64,000 bases of DNA from Blastococcus sp. DSM 46786 (GTDB lineage Bacteria > Actinomycetota > Actinomycetes > Mycobacteriales > Geodermatophilaceae): the NCBI RefSeq assembly GCF_900109665.1, contig NZ_FOAO01000015.1, positions 62,001-126,000 of the forward strand, written 5' to 3'. Below the pieces are notes generated by a model, which searched no databases, was not told where the DNA came from, and saw only the letters and a list, made by a program, of their open reading frames with translations. This document shows positions 32,714 through 41,330 of the stretch, piece by piece. The translations under genes and the position numbers were made by a program. Position 1 is the stretch's first letter. Every line of letters starts with the position of its first letter.

Positions 32714-33817
32714 TCAGGGCGCCGGGGTGAAGGCGCCCGGCCCGACCTTCTGGATCTCCCCGGCCGACGGCATGCCGAGGAATGCGGCGATGCTCCACGC
32801 CGAGGCGTAGAGGTCGCGGCCCTCGAACTCCAGGCCGGTCGGCATGGTCACCTGCGCGGTGGCCCGGTCGCCGTCCCGCTCGATCCGGGTCAGCTCGCCG
32901 ACCGTCGACGGGTCGAAGTCCGCCGGCGGCGGGCCCTCGCCCATCGGCGCGCCCTCGAGCACGTTGGAGACGTAGACCGTGCCCTTGTGGTCCACCGCCA
33001 CCCCGGTGACGCCGGTCAGGCCGTCGATGACGCCGACCTGCGTGCCGTGCTGGTCGAGCACGTACACCCGCGCCGCGCCGGGCACCTCCGCGCCCAGCGT
33101 GCCGACGTAGATCTTCCCGTCCGGCCCCTCGGTGATCTCCGTGGGCACCGGGTCGCAGCCGACCGTGCCCGGGTTGTTGAACGCCTCCGCGCAGCCCTCG
33201 ACGTCGGTGATCACCGGCGGGATGAAGAAGGTGCTGATCTCCCCGGTCTTGCGGTCGATGGAGAGGACTGCGTTCGCACCTGCGTCGGAGACGAGGATCC
33301 GGTGCGGCTGGGCGAGCACCGAGAACGGGTTGGACAGCGTCTCGAACGGCTCGCCGTCGACGAACTGCTGCTGGCCGTCGGGGTTGTTCTCCAGCTCGTA
33401 GGCCAGGAGGTCCCAGGTGCGCAGGATCTCCCCGCCCGGCGTCGCCTCGACCAGCTGCTGGCTCGGCGGCACGGGCCCCTCCGCCGGGGGCGGCCCGAAG
33501 GATTCGCCGACGGCGACGTAGATCAGGCCGCGCACGTAGTCGACGCCCTGGGCGTTGCCCAGGCCGGACAGGATGGTCTGCGACCGCCCCCCGCGCGGGT
33601 CGATCCAGGTCACCTCCCCCGTGTCGGCCTCGGCGACGATCAGCCGGCGCCCCTTGTACTCGCTGAGCTGCCGTGGTCCGTCGAGCCCTCCGACGACGGT
33701 GGTGACGTCCCCACCCGGGGCGTGCCCCTTGCCGTCGTCCGCGCCGGCCGCCGCCGGTGACACGACGACCAGCGCCATGGCCGCGGCTGCACCCGCCGCC
33801 GCCTTGAAGTACCGCAT
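32714..33817 (-). CDS. Secreted ScyD/ScyE-family beta-propeller protein
   Basis: 367 residues. A cleavable signal peptide (MRYFKAAAGAAAAMALVVVS, cut near AAAGA) precedes an NHL-like propeller: TVVGGLDGPRQLSEYKGRRL, AQGVDYVRGLIYVAVGESFG, QPHRILVSDAGANAVLSIDR, TEITEGPDGKIYVGTLG, GVTGVAVDHKGTVYVSNVL and SGLEFEG-like repeats near the end. Order and spacing match proteins annotated ScyD/ScyE, named after cyanobacterial scytonemin biosynthesis, but actinobacterial members occur alone and have no proven substrate. ATG 33817 has GGGAGAA upstream. No scytonemin genes are nearby. Confidence 0.85.
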   Translation of the reverse strand: MRYFKAAAGAAAAMALVVVSPAAAGADDGKGHAPGGDVTTVVGGLDGPRQLSEYKGRRLIVAEADTGEVTWIDPRGGRSQTILSGLGNAQGVDYVRGLIYVAVGESFGPPPAEGPVPPSQQLVEATPGGEILRTWDLLAYELENNPDGQQQFVDGEPFETLSNPFSVLAQPHRILVSDAGANAVLSIDRKTGEISTFFIPPVITDVEGCAEAFNNPGTVGCDPVPTEITEGPDGKIYVGTLGAEVPGAARVYVLDQHGTQVGVIDGLTGVTGVAVDHKGTVYVSNVLEGAPMGEGPPPADFDPSTVGELTRIERDGDRATAQVTMPTGLEFEGRDLYASAWSIAAFLGMPSAGEIQKVGPGAFTPAP

Positions 33818-34004
33818 CCCTGTTCTCCCTCGATCGACTCCCCGTGGAATGCGGGCGAACCTGCCAGGGAGCCGGGTGCCGCAGGCCATGCTCTGTCTCG
33901 CCGCGATCACGACCGTGCGCGCCGTCACGGACTGCGATGCATCCGACCTGCTGGGTGACCCGGTTGGGGAACTCCCGGGTGACGGGGCGGTGACCTGCAG
34001 TTTC

Positions 34005-35018
34005 TCAGCCGCGAGGCGGCCGCACGCCGGGCAGCGCGCCGTCGGGGCGGACGGCGGGACCGGGGAAGAGCTCCGCCCGGCCGCGGCCGAGGAGCTTGGC
34101 GTCGTAGAGCGCGCGGTCGGCGCCGCGCATCAGCTGCGAGGCGCTGTCGCCGGTCGCGTGCTGGGTGACGCCGCAGGAGAGCGGGACGTCCGCGTGCAGG
34201 GCGCAGATGCGGCGGACGAGGGCGAGCGCGTCGGGGCCGCGCGTCCCGGGCAGCAGCAGCGAGAACTCGTCGCCGCCGTGCCGGGCGAGCACCGCACCGG
34301 CCGGCAGCTCGGTCTGCCAGACGTCGGCGACCCGGCACAGCACCCGGTCGCCGGCCTCGTGGCCGTAGGTGTCGTTGACCAGCTTGAAGTGGTCGACGTC
34401 GAGGAGCGCGGCCGACAGCGGCTCGCGGGTGCGGGCCGCCTCCGACAGCAGCTCGTCGAGCGCCTCGTCGAAACCACGGCGGTTGCGCAGCCCGGTCAGC
34501 GGGTCGCGGCTGGCGCCGGAGGCCCGGATGACCAGCCGGCGGATGACGACGCCGAGGCCGACCAGGACCGCGTCCAGGCCCAGCGCCGTGGCCGGCGGCA
34601 CCTGACCGGAGGCGTGCAGCGCCGCGGTGACGGCGCCGACGGCGAGCGCCAGGTGCACCCACGCCCGGCGGCCGGTGAAGAACAGGTGCGCGTCGACGAC
34701 CACGAAGGCGAAGAGCGCGGCGGACGCCAGCGCCGTGGCGGGGTCGGGGCTGACCAGCACGCCGATCGAGATGAGCACGGTCGCCGCACCCACGACGACG
34801 TCGAAGGCCGGGCGCGGCCACCGGGCACCCCAGCGCCCGACGACGACCGCCGCGGCCAGCGCGGTGAGCGCCAGGGCGAGCAGGACCGGGCGGTGCGCAC
34901 CCGGCCCGGCCCCGGCGGTGATGAGCAGCCCGGCCGCGCCGCCGAACCCGTAGAAGATGGCGAGCGTCTGCGCCATGACGCGCAGCGTCGCCACCTCGGG
35001 CGCTCGGGAACGGCTCAC
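34005..35018 (-). CDS. Membrane-bound diguanylate cyclase (GGDEF)
   Basis: About 337 residues. Residues 15-165 contain five or six hydrophobic helices (MAQTLAIFYGFGGAAGLLIT; PAFDVVVGAATVLISIGVLV). The GGDEF domain starts at DPLTGLRNRRGFDEAL (near 172), has the Mg2+ aspartate in ALLDVDHFKLVNDTYGHEAG and an intact active-site loop RHGGDEFSLLLPG. The RxxD allosteric I-site five residues before the loop is missing, so product inhibition is unlikely. It should make c-di-GMP from GTP. The start is GTG 35018 or GTG 35048; neither has a convincing RBS. The membrane part has no named sensor fold. Confidence 0.88.
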   Translation of the reverse strand: MSRSRAPEVATLRVMAQTLAIFYGFGGAAGLLITAGAGPGAHRPVLLALALTALAAAVVVGRWGARWPRPAFDVVVGAATVLISIGVLVSPDPATALASAALFAFVVVDAHLFFTGRRAWVHLALAVGAVTAALHASGQVPPATALGLDAVLVGLGVVIRRLVIRASGASRDPLTGLRNRRGFDEALDELLSEAARTREPLSAALLDVDHFKLVNDTYGHEAGDRVLCRVADVWQTELPAGAVLARHGGDEFSLLLPGTRGPDALALVRRICALHADVPLSCGVTQHATGDSASQLMRGADRALYDAKLLGRGRAELFPGPAVRPDGALPGVRPPRG

Positions 35019-35085
35019 CCGTCGTACATCGGAACCGCGTGGTCCCACCTTGAGACACCGGCCGGGGTGATCCCCCTCGCAGTGG

Positions 35086-35547
35086 TCAGCCGGCGACGTG
35101 TGCGGCCAGCCGGTCGAGGAAGGGCAGCTGGGCCTGCACGATCTTCGCCCGCGCGGTGGCGAGGTCGAACCACGCGGCCCGGTCGATCTCGGGGAACCCC
35201 TGGACGCGCCCCGACCGCGGCGGCCACTCCAGCGGGAAGGTGCCGCTGGTGATCGCCGTCGCGTCGAGGTCGCCCTCGGCCGCCCAGACGGTGAGCAGCT
35301 TGCGGCCCCGCACCTCGCCCAGCGGGTGCAGCGCCGCGGCGGGCACCGGCCGGCCGAGCTCCTCGGCGAACTCGCGGCGCGCCGCGGCCTCGCCGTCCTC
35401 GTCCGGGTCGTGCTCGCCCTTGGGGATCGACCAGGCGCCGTCGTCCTTGCGCGCCCAGAACGGGCCGCCCATGTGGCCGAGCAGCACCTCGACGCCGTTC
35501 CCGCCGCGGCGGAACAGCAGGACGCCGGAGCTGCGGACGGGCGGCAC
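35086..35547 (-). CDS. Nudix hydrolase
   Basis: 153 residues. The Nudix box is complete: G-x5-E-x7-REFAEELG within PKGEHDPDEDGEAAARREF (about residues 42-64). It begins VPPVRSSGVLLFRRG. The FWARKDDGAWSIPKGE lead-in is typical of the YfcD/DUF-type NUDIX proteins near 150 residues that are annotated only as NUDIX hydrolases. It hydrolyses an X-linked nucleoside diphosphate; the substrate is unknown. GTG 35547 is chosen over the ORF start further upstream because it gives the family N terminus. It lies divergent from the large regulator gene, 61 bases away. Confidence 0.85.
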   Translation of the reverse strand: MPPVRSSGVLLFRRGGNGVEVLLGHMGGPFWARKDDGAWSIPKGEHDPDEDGEAAARREFAEELGRPVPAAALHPLGEVRGRKLLTVWAAEGDLDATAITSGTFPLEWPPRSGRVQGFPEIDRAAWFDLATARAKIVQAQLPFLDRLAAHVAG

Positions 35548-35608
35548 GCGCCCAGACTCGCAGAAAGTGCGGGGCGCCCGGCCGCGCATCGGCTACGTTC
35601 GCCCCGCC

Positions 35609-38600
35609 ATGGCCTCGCCGCACCCCGACGCGCTCCCTGTCGAGCTGTCGTTCCTGGGCCCGCTGCGGGCGGCGGTGGCCGGCGCGCCGGCGGCGCTGGG
35701 CGGGCCGCGGCAGCGCTCGGTGCTGGCCCGGCTGGCGGTCGCCGGCGGGCACGTCGTCTCCACCGACCGGATCGTCGACGATCTGTGGGACGGCGAACCG
35801 CCGCCGAAGGCGCTGGCCTCGCTGCAGGTGCACGTCTCGCACCTGCGCCGCGCGCTGGAACCGGCCCGCCGGACCCGCGCCGAGGCGACCGTGCTGGTCA
35901 GCCGGGCCCCCGGCTACGCGCTGCACCTGCCGCGGGATGCGGTCGACGCCTGGCGCTTCGCCGACCTGGTCGCCCGGGCGCAGGGCGAGCCGGACCCCGC
36001 CGGCCGCCGGGAGCTGCTCGAGCGGGCGCTGGCCTGCTGGCGCGGGCCGGCCTACGCCGAGGTCGCCGACACCGCGTGGGCGGCGCCGGAGGTCACCTGC
36101 CTCGACGAGCTGCGGCTGACCGCGCTGGAGGCCCGCGCCGAGGCCGACCTGGACCTCGGTCGCGCCGCCGCCGTCGTCCCGGAACTCGACCGGCTGGTGC
36201 ACGACCACCCCGGCCGCGAGCGGGCCGTGCGGCTGCTCGCCCTGGCGCTCTACCGCGGCGGCCGGCAGGGCGACGCGCTCGGCGTGCTGCGCCGGGCCCG
36301 TGAGCACCTCGCCGACGAGCTGGGGGTGGATCCCGGCCGGGAGCTGCGCGAGCTGGAGGCGGCGGTGCTCGCCCAGGACCCCGTGCTGGAGGCGCCGCCC
36401 GCGGTCGTGCCCGCCGTCCCGGTCGCACCGCCCGCGGTCGGGCCCGCCGTCCCGGTCGCGCCGCCGGCCCCGGAGCCCGCTCCCCCGTCGGTCGGCCGCA
36501 CCGCCGAGCTCGGCCGGCTGCTGGCCGCGGCCGACGAAGCGCGCCGCGGGACGCGGGTGGTCTGGATCGGCGGCGAGGCCGGCGCGGGCAAGACCACCCT
36601 GGTGGAGGCGGCGGCCGGCGAGCTGCGCCGGCGGGGCTGGCGCACCGCCTGGGGCCGCTGCCCCGAGGTGGAGGGCGCGCCGCCCGCCTGGCCGTGGAGC
36701 GAGGTCGTGGGCGAGCTGGACGACGCGGCGCTGCCCGAGGACGGCAACCCGTTCTGGCTCTCCCGGTCGGTGGCCGACCAGCTGGCCGCCGCGGCCGGCG
36801 GGCAGCCGCTGCTGGTCGTCCTCGACGACGTCCACCGCGCCGACGACCTCACCCTGCAGCTGCTGCGCCAGGTGGTCGGCCGGCTCGCCGGGCAGCCGGT
36901 GCTGGTGCTGGCCACCTACCGCTCGACCGAGGACGACGAGGCGCTGGCCGCGACCCGGGCCGCGCTGGCCACCGCGACCGCGGCGCACCTGGCGCTGGGC
37001 GGGCTCGACGCGGCCGGGGTCGCCGTCCTCGCCCGCGACAACGGGCTGGAGCACCCGGGTGAGGACGTCGTCGCGCTGCTGCGCGAGCGCACCGGGGGCA
37101 ACCCGCTGTTCGTCCGGGAGCTGACCCGGCTGATCGTCTCCGAGGGGGCGGCCGCGGCGCGGGCCGGCGTGCCGGTGGGCGTGCGGGAGGTGCTGCGCCG
37201 GCGGGTGGACCGGCTGCCCGGCCCGGCGGTGACGGCGCTGCGCCAGGCGGCGGTGCTCGGCCGCGAGACCGACGTCGACCTGCTGGCGGCGGTCACCGGG
37301 CACGACCCCGACGAGCTGCTCGACGCGCTGGAGACCGCCGTGCTCGCCGGGCTGCTGGTCGAGCCCGCACCGGGGCAGGTGCGGTTCAGCCACGCGCTGG
37401 TGCGCGACACCCTGTACGAGGACCTGCCGCTCATGCGCCGCGCCCGCGTGCACGCCGCGGCGCTCGCCGCGCTCGAGGCGCGGGACGCCGACGCGACGGC
37501 GCTGGCCCACCACGCCGTCGCCGCGGCCGGGCCCTCGACCGCGGCCGCCGCCGTCCCGTACGTGGTCGCGGCCGCGCGGGAGGCCGAGCAGCTCGGTGCG
37601 CACGCCGACGCCGCGCGCCAGTGGGCGACCGCGCTGCGGCTGCTCGAGCTGGCGGGGCCGCGGCCGGGCGGCGACGAGGCGCTGCTCGCGCTGCTGCTGC
37701 CGTCGATCCCGGCGCACGCGCGGGCCGGCAACGCCGTCGTGGCCCGGGAGCAGCAGCGGCTGGCGGTGCGGGCCGCCGCCCGGCTGGACCGCCGCGACCT
37801 GCACGTCGCCGCGCTCGCCGCCTGGGATGCGCCGCTGGTGTGGACCGTCCGCGACGACGGCGCCCAGGACCCCGAGCTGCTGGACCCGCTGCGGCAGCTG
37901 CTGGAGACCCCCGCGGGCGAGGACCTCCCCGACGACGTGCGCGCCCGGCTGTTCGTCGCGCTCTTCCGCGAGGTGGAGGGCGTCGACGGCGTGCGGGCCG
38001 AGCGGGCGAGCGCCGAGGCGCTGGCGCTGGCCCGGCGGGTGCCCGACCAGCCGCGGCTGCTCTGCCTGGCGCTGAACGCGCGGGCGTACGCGGCGCTGGG
38101 CCCCGACCTCGCCGGCCGGCGGGAGGAGCTGGCCGGGGAGCTGCTCGCCGCCGCGACCGCGGCCGGCGCCCCCGACCACCAGGCGGTCGCCCACTGGCTG
38201 CTGTTCCTCGCCGCGTCGGCGCGCACCGACCTCGCGCTCGCCCGGCGGCACGGCGACCGCGCGGTGGCGCTGTCGGGCAGCGGCCAGCTGGGGCACGTGC
38301 TGGGGGCGCTGGGCGTGCACGCCGGCGCGCTGCTCGTCCTCGCGGGGCGGGTGGACGAGGGCCGGGCGCGCTATGAGCAGATCGCGACCCGGCTCGCCGA
38401 GACGGGGCAGACCAACGGCGGGCTCATGGCGCTGATCGGCCGGTTCGTGGCCGGCTTCGCCCGCGGCGACCTCACGCCGTCGGTGGCGGACATGGAGTGG
38501 CTGGACACCGCCATGCCCGGGGCGCTCGGCGACGCCGTCGTCCTCGCGTTCCTGGACGCCGGGCGCGAGGGCGACGCACGGGAGGTGTGGGCGGTCCGCC

Positions 38601-38890
38601 GCCCGGTCGCGCGCGACTACTACTGGCTGGTGACGACGACGCTGCGCGCGCACGCCGCCGTCCGGCTCGGTGACGTCGAGGTCGCCGTCGCCGCCCGCGA
38701 GGAGCTGCTGCCCTGGGCGGGCCGGGTCGCCGGGCTCGACTCGGGCACCCTCGTGCTCGGCCCGGTGGATGACGCGCTGGCCGCCGTCGCCGAGCTGGTG
38801 GGCGACGCGGCCGGCGCCGCGGCGCACCGCGCGGGGGCGGCCGAGGTGCGGCGGCGGCTCGCGGCCGAGCTCGCCGCCGTCGGCCTCTGA
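35609..38890 (+). CDS. SARP/BTAD-type regulator with AAA ATPase and TPR-like C-terminal region
   Basis: 1093 residues. Residues 8-95 are an OmpR-like winged helix (FLGPLRAAVAGAPAALGGPR; DRIVDDLWDGEPPPKALASL). Residues 100-250 are a bacterial transcriptional activation domain (DAWRFADLVARAQ; RELRELEAAVLAQDP). A Pro/Ala/Val-rich linker leads to an AAA/STAND ATPase: Walker A GGEAGAGKTTLVEAAA near 325, Walker B PLLVVLDDVHRADDLTL near 400, and GGNPLFVRELTRLI near 500. The rest is a helical TPR-like array. This is the AfsR/large-SARP design that integrates a signal before activating genes. TAnnnT (TACGTT 35594-35599) 9 bases before the ATG suggests a leaderless message. Targets are unknown. Confidence 0.88.
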   Translation: MASPHPDALPVELSFLGPLRAAVAGAPAALGGPRQRSVLARLAVAGGHVVSTDRIVDDLWDGEPPPKALASLQVHVSHLRRALEPARRTRAEATVLVSRAPGYALHLPRDAVDAWRFADLVARAQGEPDPAGRRELLERALACWRGPAYAEVADTAWAAPEVTCLDELRLTALEARAEADLDLGRAAAVVPELDRLVHDHPGRERAVRLLALALYRGGRQGDALGVLRRAREHLADELGVDPGRELRELEAAVLAQDPVLEAPPAVVPAVPVAPPAVGPAVPVAPPAPEPAPPSVGRTAELGRLLAAADEARRGTRVVWIGGEAGAGKTTLVEAAAGELRRRGWRTAWGRCPEVEGAPPAWPWSEVVGELDDAALPEDGNPFWLSRSVADQLAAAAGGQPLLVVLDDVHRADDLTLQLLRQVVGRLAGQPVLVLATYRSTEDDEALAATRAALATATAAHLALGGLDAAGVAVLARDNGLEHPGEDVVALLRERTGGNPLFVRELTRLIVSEGAAAARAGVPVGVREVLRRRVDRLPGPAVTALRQAAVLGRETDVDLLAAVTGHDPDELLDALETAVLAGLLVEPAPGQVRFSHALVRDTLYEDLPLMRRARVHAAALAALEARDADATALAHHAVAAAGPSTAAAAVPYVVAAAREAEQLGAHADAARQWATALRLLELAGPRPGGDEALLALLLPSIPAHARAGNAVVAREQQRLAVRAAARLDRRDLHVAALAAWDAPLVWTVRDDGAQDPELLDPLRQLLETPAGEDLPDDVRARLFVALFREVEGVDGVRAERASAEALALARRVPDQPRLLCLALNARAYAALGPDLAGRREELAGELLAAATAAGAPDHQAVAHWLLFLAASARTDLALARRHGDRAVALSGSGQLGHVLGALGVHAGALLVLAGRVDEGRARYEQIATRLAETGQTNGGLMALIGRFVAGFARGDLTPSVADMEWLDTAMPGALGDAVVLAFLDAGREGDAREVWAVRRPVARDYYWLVTTTLRAHAAVRLGDVEVAVAAREELLPWAGRVAGLDSGTLVLGPVDDALAAVAELVGDAAGAAAHRAGAAEVRRRLAAELAAVGL

Positions 38891-38891
38891 C

Positions 38892-39578
38892 TCACCCGCC
38901 GAACACCCGGCGCTCCCGGCGGCGGAACGGCGGCACGAGCAGCGCGAGCATCAGCCGGACGGCGAGCCCGCCCTCGGCGACCAGGGTGGCGCGCTCCTCG
39001 GGCGTGACGACGTCGACGACCCGCGGCACCTCGAAGGAGAGCTTCGCCCGCTTCCGGATGCGGGCCTCGACGGCGGCCCAGTCGCCGACCGACACGTGCT
39101 GCTCGATGGCCGGGAGCACGGAGGCCTCCTCGTCGGCGATGTGCTCCTCGAGGGTGTCGCGCAGCTCGGCGAGGTCGACGGCGAGCGCGGTGACGGCGTC
39201 CTCGTCGGCCGGGCGGGCCGCGAAGGCGGCCGCGCCGGCGCGGATGCGGTCGAGCAGCGGGTCGAGTGCTGCGTGGTCGTCGCTGAGCTCGGCGAGGTCG
39301 ACGGACGGGCCGGCGGAGGCGGCGAGGACCGGCCACAGGGCGTCGTCCTCGGCCGAGTGGTGGTGGTGCACGGAGTCGCAGTAGTCGCCGACGTAGCCGG
39401 CGATGCCGGCCGCCCGCTTCGCCTCGACGGCGGTGCGGCCGGCGGCGACCTGCTGGAGCAGGTCGGTGAGGCGGCGGACGTCGCGGAGCATCGCGCGGTG
39501 GGCCAGGCGCATGCCGAGGGTGTCGGGGCGGGGGTCGCCCTCGGTGCGCGGGGTGACGGGGACGGGCGGGGTGGTCAT
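38892..39578 (-). CDS. Hemerythrin-domain protein
   Basis: 228 residues. HHE-type four-helix bundle: MRLAHRAMLRDVRRLTDLL, then YCDSVHHHHSAEDDALWPVL, LSDDHAALDPLLDRI and TLEEHIADEEASVLPAIEQH, giving the H, HxxxE, HxxxD and HxxxE ligand pattern. The last 60 residues (SFEVPRVVDVVTPEERATL) are typical of the actinobacterial hemerythrin subgroup that senses or buffers O2/NO. ATG 39578 has GGAGG 8 bases upstream. It is divergent from the membrane gene 39748, with a striking operator-like region between them, and ends 2 bases from the stop of the SARP gene. Confidence 0.85.
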   Translation of the reverse strand: MTTPPVPVTPRTEGDPRPDTLGMRLAHRAMLRDVRRLTDLLQQVAAGRTAVEAKRAAGIAGYVGDYCDSVHHHHSAEDDALWPVLAASAGPSVDLAELSDDHAALDPLLDRIRAGAAAFAARPADEDAVTALAVDLAELRDTLEEHIADEEASVLPAIEQHVSVGDWAAVEARIRKRAKLSFEVPRVVDVVTPEERATLVAEGGLAVRLMLALLVPPFRRRERRVFGG

Positions 39579-39625
39579 GCCGGGCTCCTCCTGTGGTGGG
39601 GGTCGGCGCCGACCCTGCGCGGGTG

Positions 39626-39682
39626 CACTTGCGGGCCACTTGTCGCCGGGACGACAAGTCGGCCGTCAGCGCATGGCAAGTG
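39626..39682. promoter_or_regulatory. Cluster of CACTTG/CAAGTG palindromic half-sites in a divergent promoter
   Basis: A perfect 8-bp inverted repeat, ACTTGTCG (39638-39645) and CGACAAGT (39652-39659), is flanked by CACTTGC (39626-39632) and its complement GCAAGTG (39676-39682). A fourth CACTTG overlaps the inner arm at 39637. The block sits between divergent hemerythrin and membrane-protein genes. It is a probable operator array for an unidentified regulator. Confidence 0.5.
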
Positions 39683-39747
39683 GGGGGCGCGAACGTCGGT
39701 GCCGACCGGGTCGCCCGACCCGACGCACCCCGAGTCCGAGGACCGCC

Positions 39748-40368
39748 ATGACCACCGCACCGCCCCTGCCCGCTCCGACCTCCTCCCCCGAGCTCCGCGA
39801 CCACCGCCCGGGCGACGCGCTGAAGGCGATGAGCCTGGTCGCCGGCGGCGTGCTGTTCGCCGTCGGCAACGCGCTGCACCCGCTGACCCACGACGAGACC
39901 GCACCCGAGGCTTCGACCTGGGTGCTGTCGCACCTGACGTTCGCCGTCGGGGCCCTGTTCATCGCCGCCGGGCTCGGCGTGCTCGCCCGCCGATTCCGCG
40001 GGTCCCGGACGGCGCTCGCCGGTCTGGGTGTGACGTGGGTGGGGATGGTGCTCATGCCCGTGAGCTCGGTGGCCGAGGCGTACGTGCGACCACTGCTGGG
40101 CCACGAGGGCTACCACGCCTTCGAGGAGGCGACCGTCGGGTTCGGCATCGTCACCGCGATCGCCGCGCTGCTCGGTCCGGTGCTGGTGGCGGCCGTGGCG
40201 CTGCGCCGCCGGCTGCTGCCGCCGGTGGTGAGCACCGCACTGGCCTGCATGACGGTGGGCGCGCTGCTGGTGCCGGTGCTGCCGGCGGAGGGCTACGGCT
40301 TCATCCCGGGCTCGGTCCTGTTCGGGCTGGGCATGGCCGCCGCCGGCTGGCTGTCCCGCACCCCCTGA
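39748..40368 (+). CDS. Multi-pass membrane protein, unknown (DUF4386-like appearance)
   Basis: 206 residues with six hydrophobic segments, for example AMSLVAGGVLFAVGNALHPL near 27, WVLSHLTFAVGALFIAAGLG near 57, VTWVGMVLMPVSSVAEAYV near 91 and FGIVTAIAALLGPVLVAAVA near 131. The pattern of small residues and the NALHPL motif resembles integral membrane proteins of unknown role in actinobacteria. ATG 39748 follows GAGGA at 5 bases. It shares a divergent control region with the hemerythrin gene at 38892, suggesting co-regulation. A perfect terminator follows. Confidence 0.65.
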   Translation: MTTAPPLPAPTSSPELRDHRPGDALKAMSLVAGGVLFAVGNALHPLTHDETAPEASTWVLSHLTFAVGALFIAAGLGVLARRFRGSRTALAGLGVTWVGMVLMPVSSVAEAYVRPLLGHEGYHAFEEATVGFGIVTAIAALLGPVLVAAVALRRRLLPPVVSTALACMTVGALLVPVLPAEGYGFIPGSVLFGLGMAAAGWLSRTP

Positions 40369-40378
40369 TCCCGCTGAC

Positions 40379-40412
40379 CACCGGCGCCCGGGCCTCCGCC
40401 CGGGCGCCGGTG
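40379..40412 (+). terminator. Hairpin terminator
   Basis: Perfect 15-bp stem: CACCGGCGCCCGGGC (40379-40393) and GCCCGGGCGCCGGTG (40398-40412) around CTCC, 11 bases past the stop at 40368. Confidence 0.8.
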
Positions 40413-40538
40413 CGTCGCCGTCCCGGCGCCCCGTTCCACGAAACGGTCCCGTCCGGACCGGGACGTCCGCCCCTGTCGGCCGGGACGTCCCCGTCCCTAG
40501 CGTCGACCCCAGCTCCAGCCGACTCCCGACGAGGTGCC

Positions 40539-41279
40539 ATGACCGCCGCGGTCCTCCCCCGCCCCGAGTGCCCGACTCCCGTCCCCTCCTCTCCTCCTCC
40601 GCCCGCGCCGGGCGGCGCCGCGACCGCCTACCAGCGGGTGCTGCACCGGGCCGTGCACCGGGAGCTCCGGCTGCTGGCCGAGCTCGCGTCGTGGGGAACC
40701 ACCGTCGCCGCCGGCCGCACGACCGAGCTCACCGCGCACGCCGACCTGGTCGCGCGGGTGCTGATCGCCCACCACGCGGTCGAGCGGGAGCGGCTGTGGC
40801 CCGCGCTGCTCCGGTCGCTGCCGGCCGCGGAGGTGGACGGCGCCCGGCGGCACCTGCTCGCCTGGGCGGACCGGACCTCCCCGCTGGACTCCCGGCTCCG
40901 CGACCTCTCGACCGCGGCCCGGCAGTGGGCCGTGGCCGGCACGGGCCCCGCGCGCGACGCCTTCGTCCGCGCCTGCGGGCTCGTCGCCGACGCCCTGGCG
41001 GAGTCCACCGCGGCGGAGGAGGCCGACGTGCTGCCGCTGCTCGCCGCCCACCTGCCGGCCGGGGAGTGGGCCGCCGTGATCCGCGCGTCGGGGTCGACCC
41101 TCCCGGGCCGCGAGCAGATGCTGGTGCTGGGCCTCGTGCTCGAGGACGCCTCGGCCATCGACCGCGCCCGCGTGCTCGCCGCCCTCCCGCCCGCCGTCCG
41201 GACCGCGTGGCGCGCGGTCGGCCGCCGCAACCACCGCGCCGCCGTCGTCCGGCTGCGCGGCGCACCGCCGGCCCTCTGA
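40539..41279 (+). CDS. Hemerythrin-domain protein
   Basis: 246 residues. After a Pro-rich N-terminal 25 residues, a hemerythrin-like bundle: RAVHRELRLLAELASW, ARVLIAHHAVERERLWPALL, ADALAESTAAEEADVLPLLA and ASGSTLPGREQMLVLGLVLE. Fewer canonical histidines remain than in the two other hemerythrin genes here; the second helix keeps HHAVERE but the fourth has TAAEEAD, so iron binding is less certain. ATG 40539 has GAGG 6 bases before it, and TAGCGT at 40498-40503 is a good -10 box about 30 bases upstream of that. The C-terminal region matches the tail of the 38892 protein (SVGDWAAV / PAGEWAAV), so they may be diverged paralogues. Confidence 0.75.
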   Translation: MTAAVLPRPECPTPVPSSPPPPAPGGAATAYQRVLHRAVHRELRLLAELASWGTTVAAGRTTELTAHADLVARVLIAHHAVERERLWPALLRSLPAAEVDGARRHLLAWADRTSPLDSRLRDLSTAARQWAVAGTGPARDAFVRACGLVADALAESTAAEEADVLPLLAAHLPAGEWAAVIRASGSTLPGREQMLVLGLVLEDASAIDRARVLAALPPAVRTAWRAVGRRNHRAAVVRLRGAPPAL

Positions 41280-41330
41280 GCACCGCCGCCCGGGCCGGAA
41301 CCGTCGGTCCTCCGCCGTAGCGTGGCCGCC

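Noticed and set aside
35015-38827. A 1270-codon open frame opposite the SARP regulator
   Set aside because: Low-complexity antisense translation spanning two real genes and a promoter; the plus-strand regulator has clear domains.
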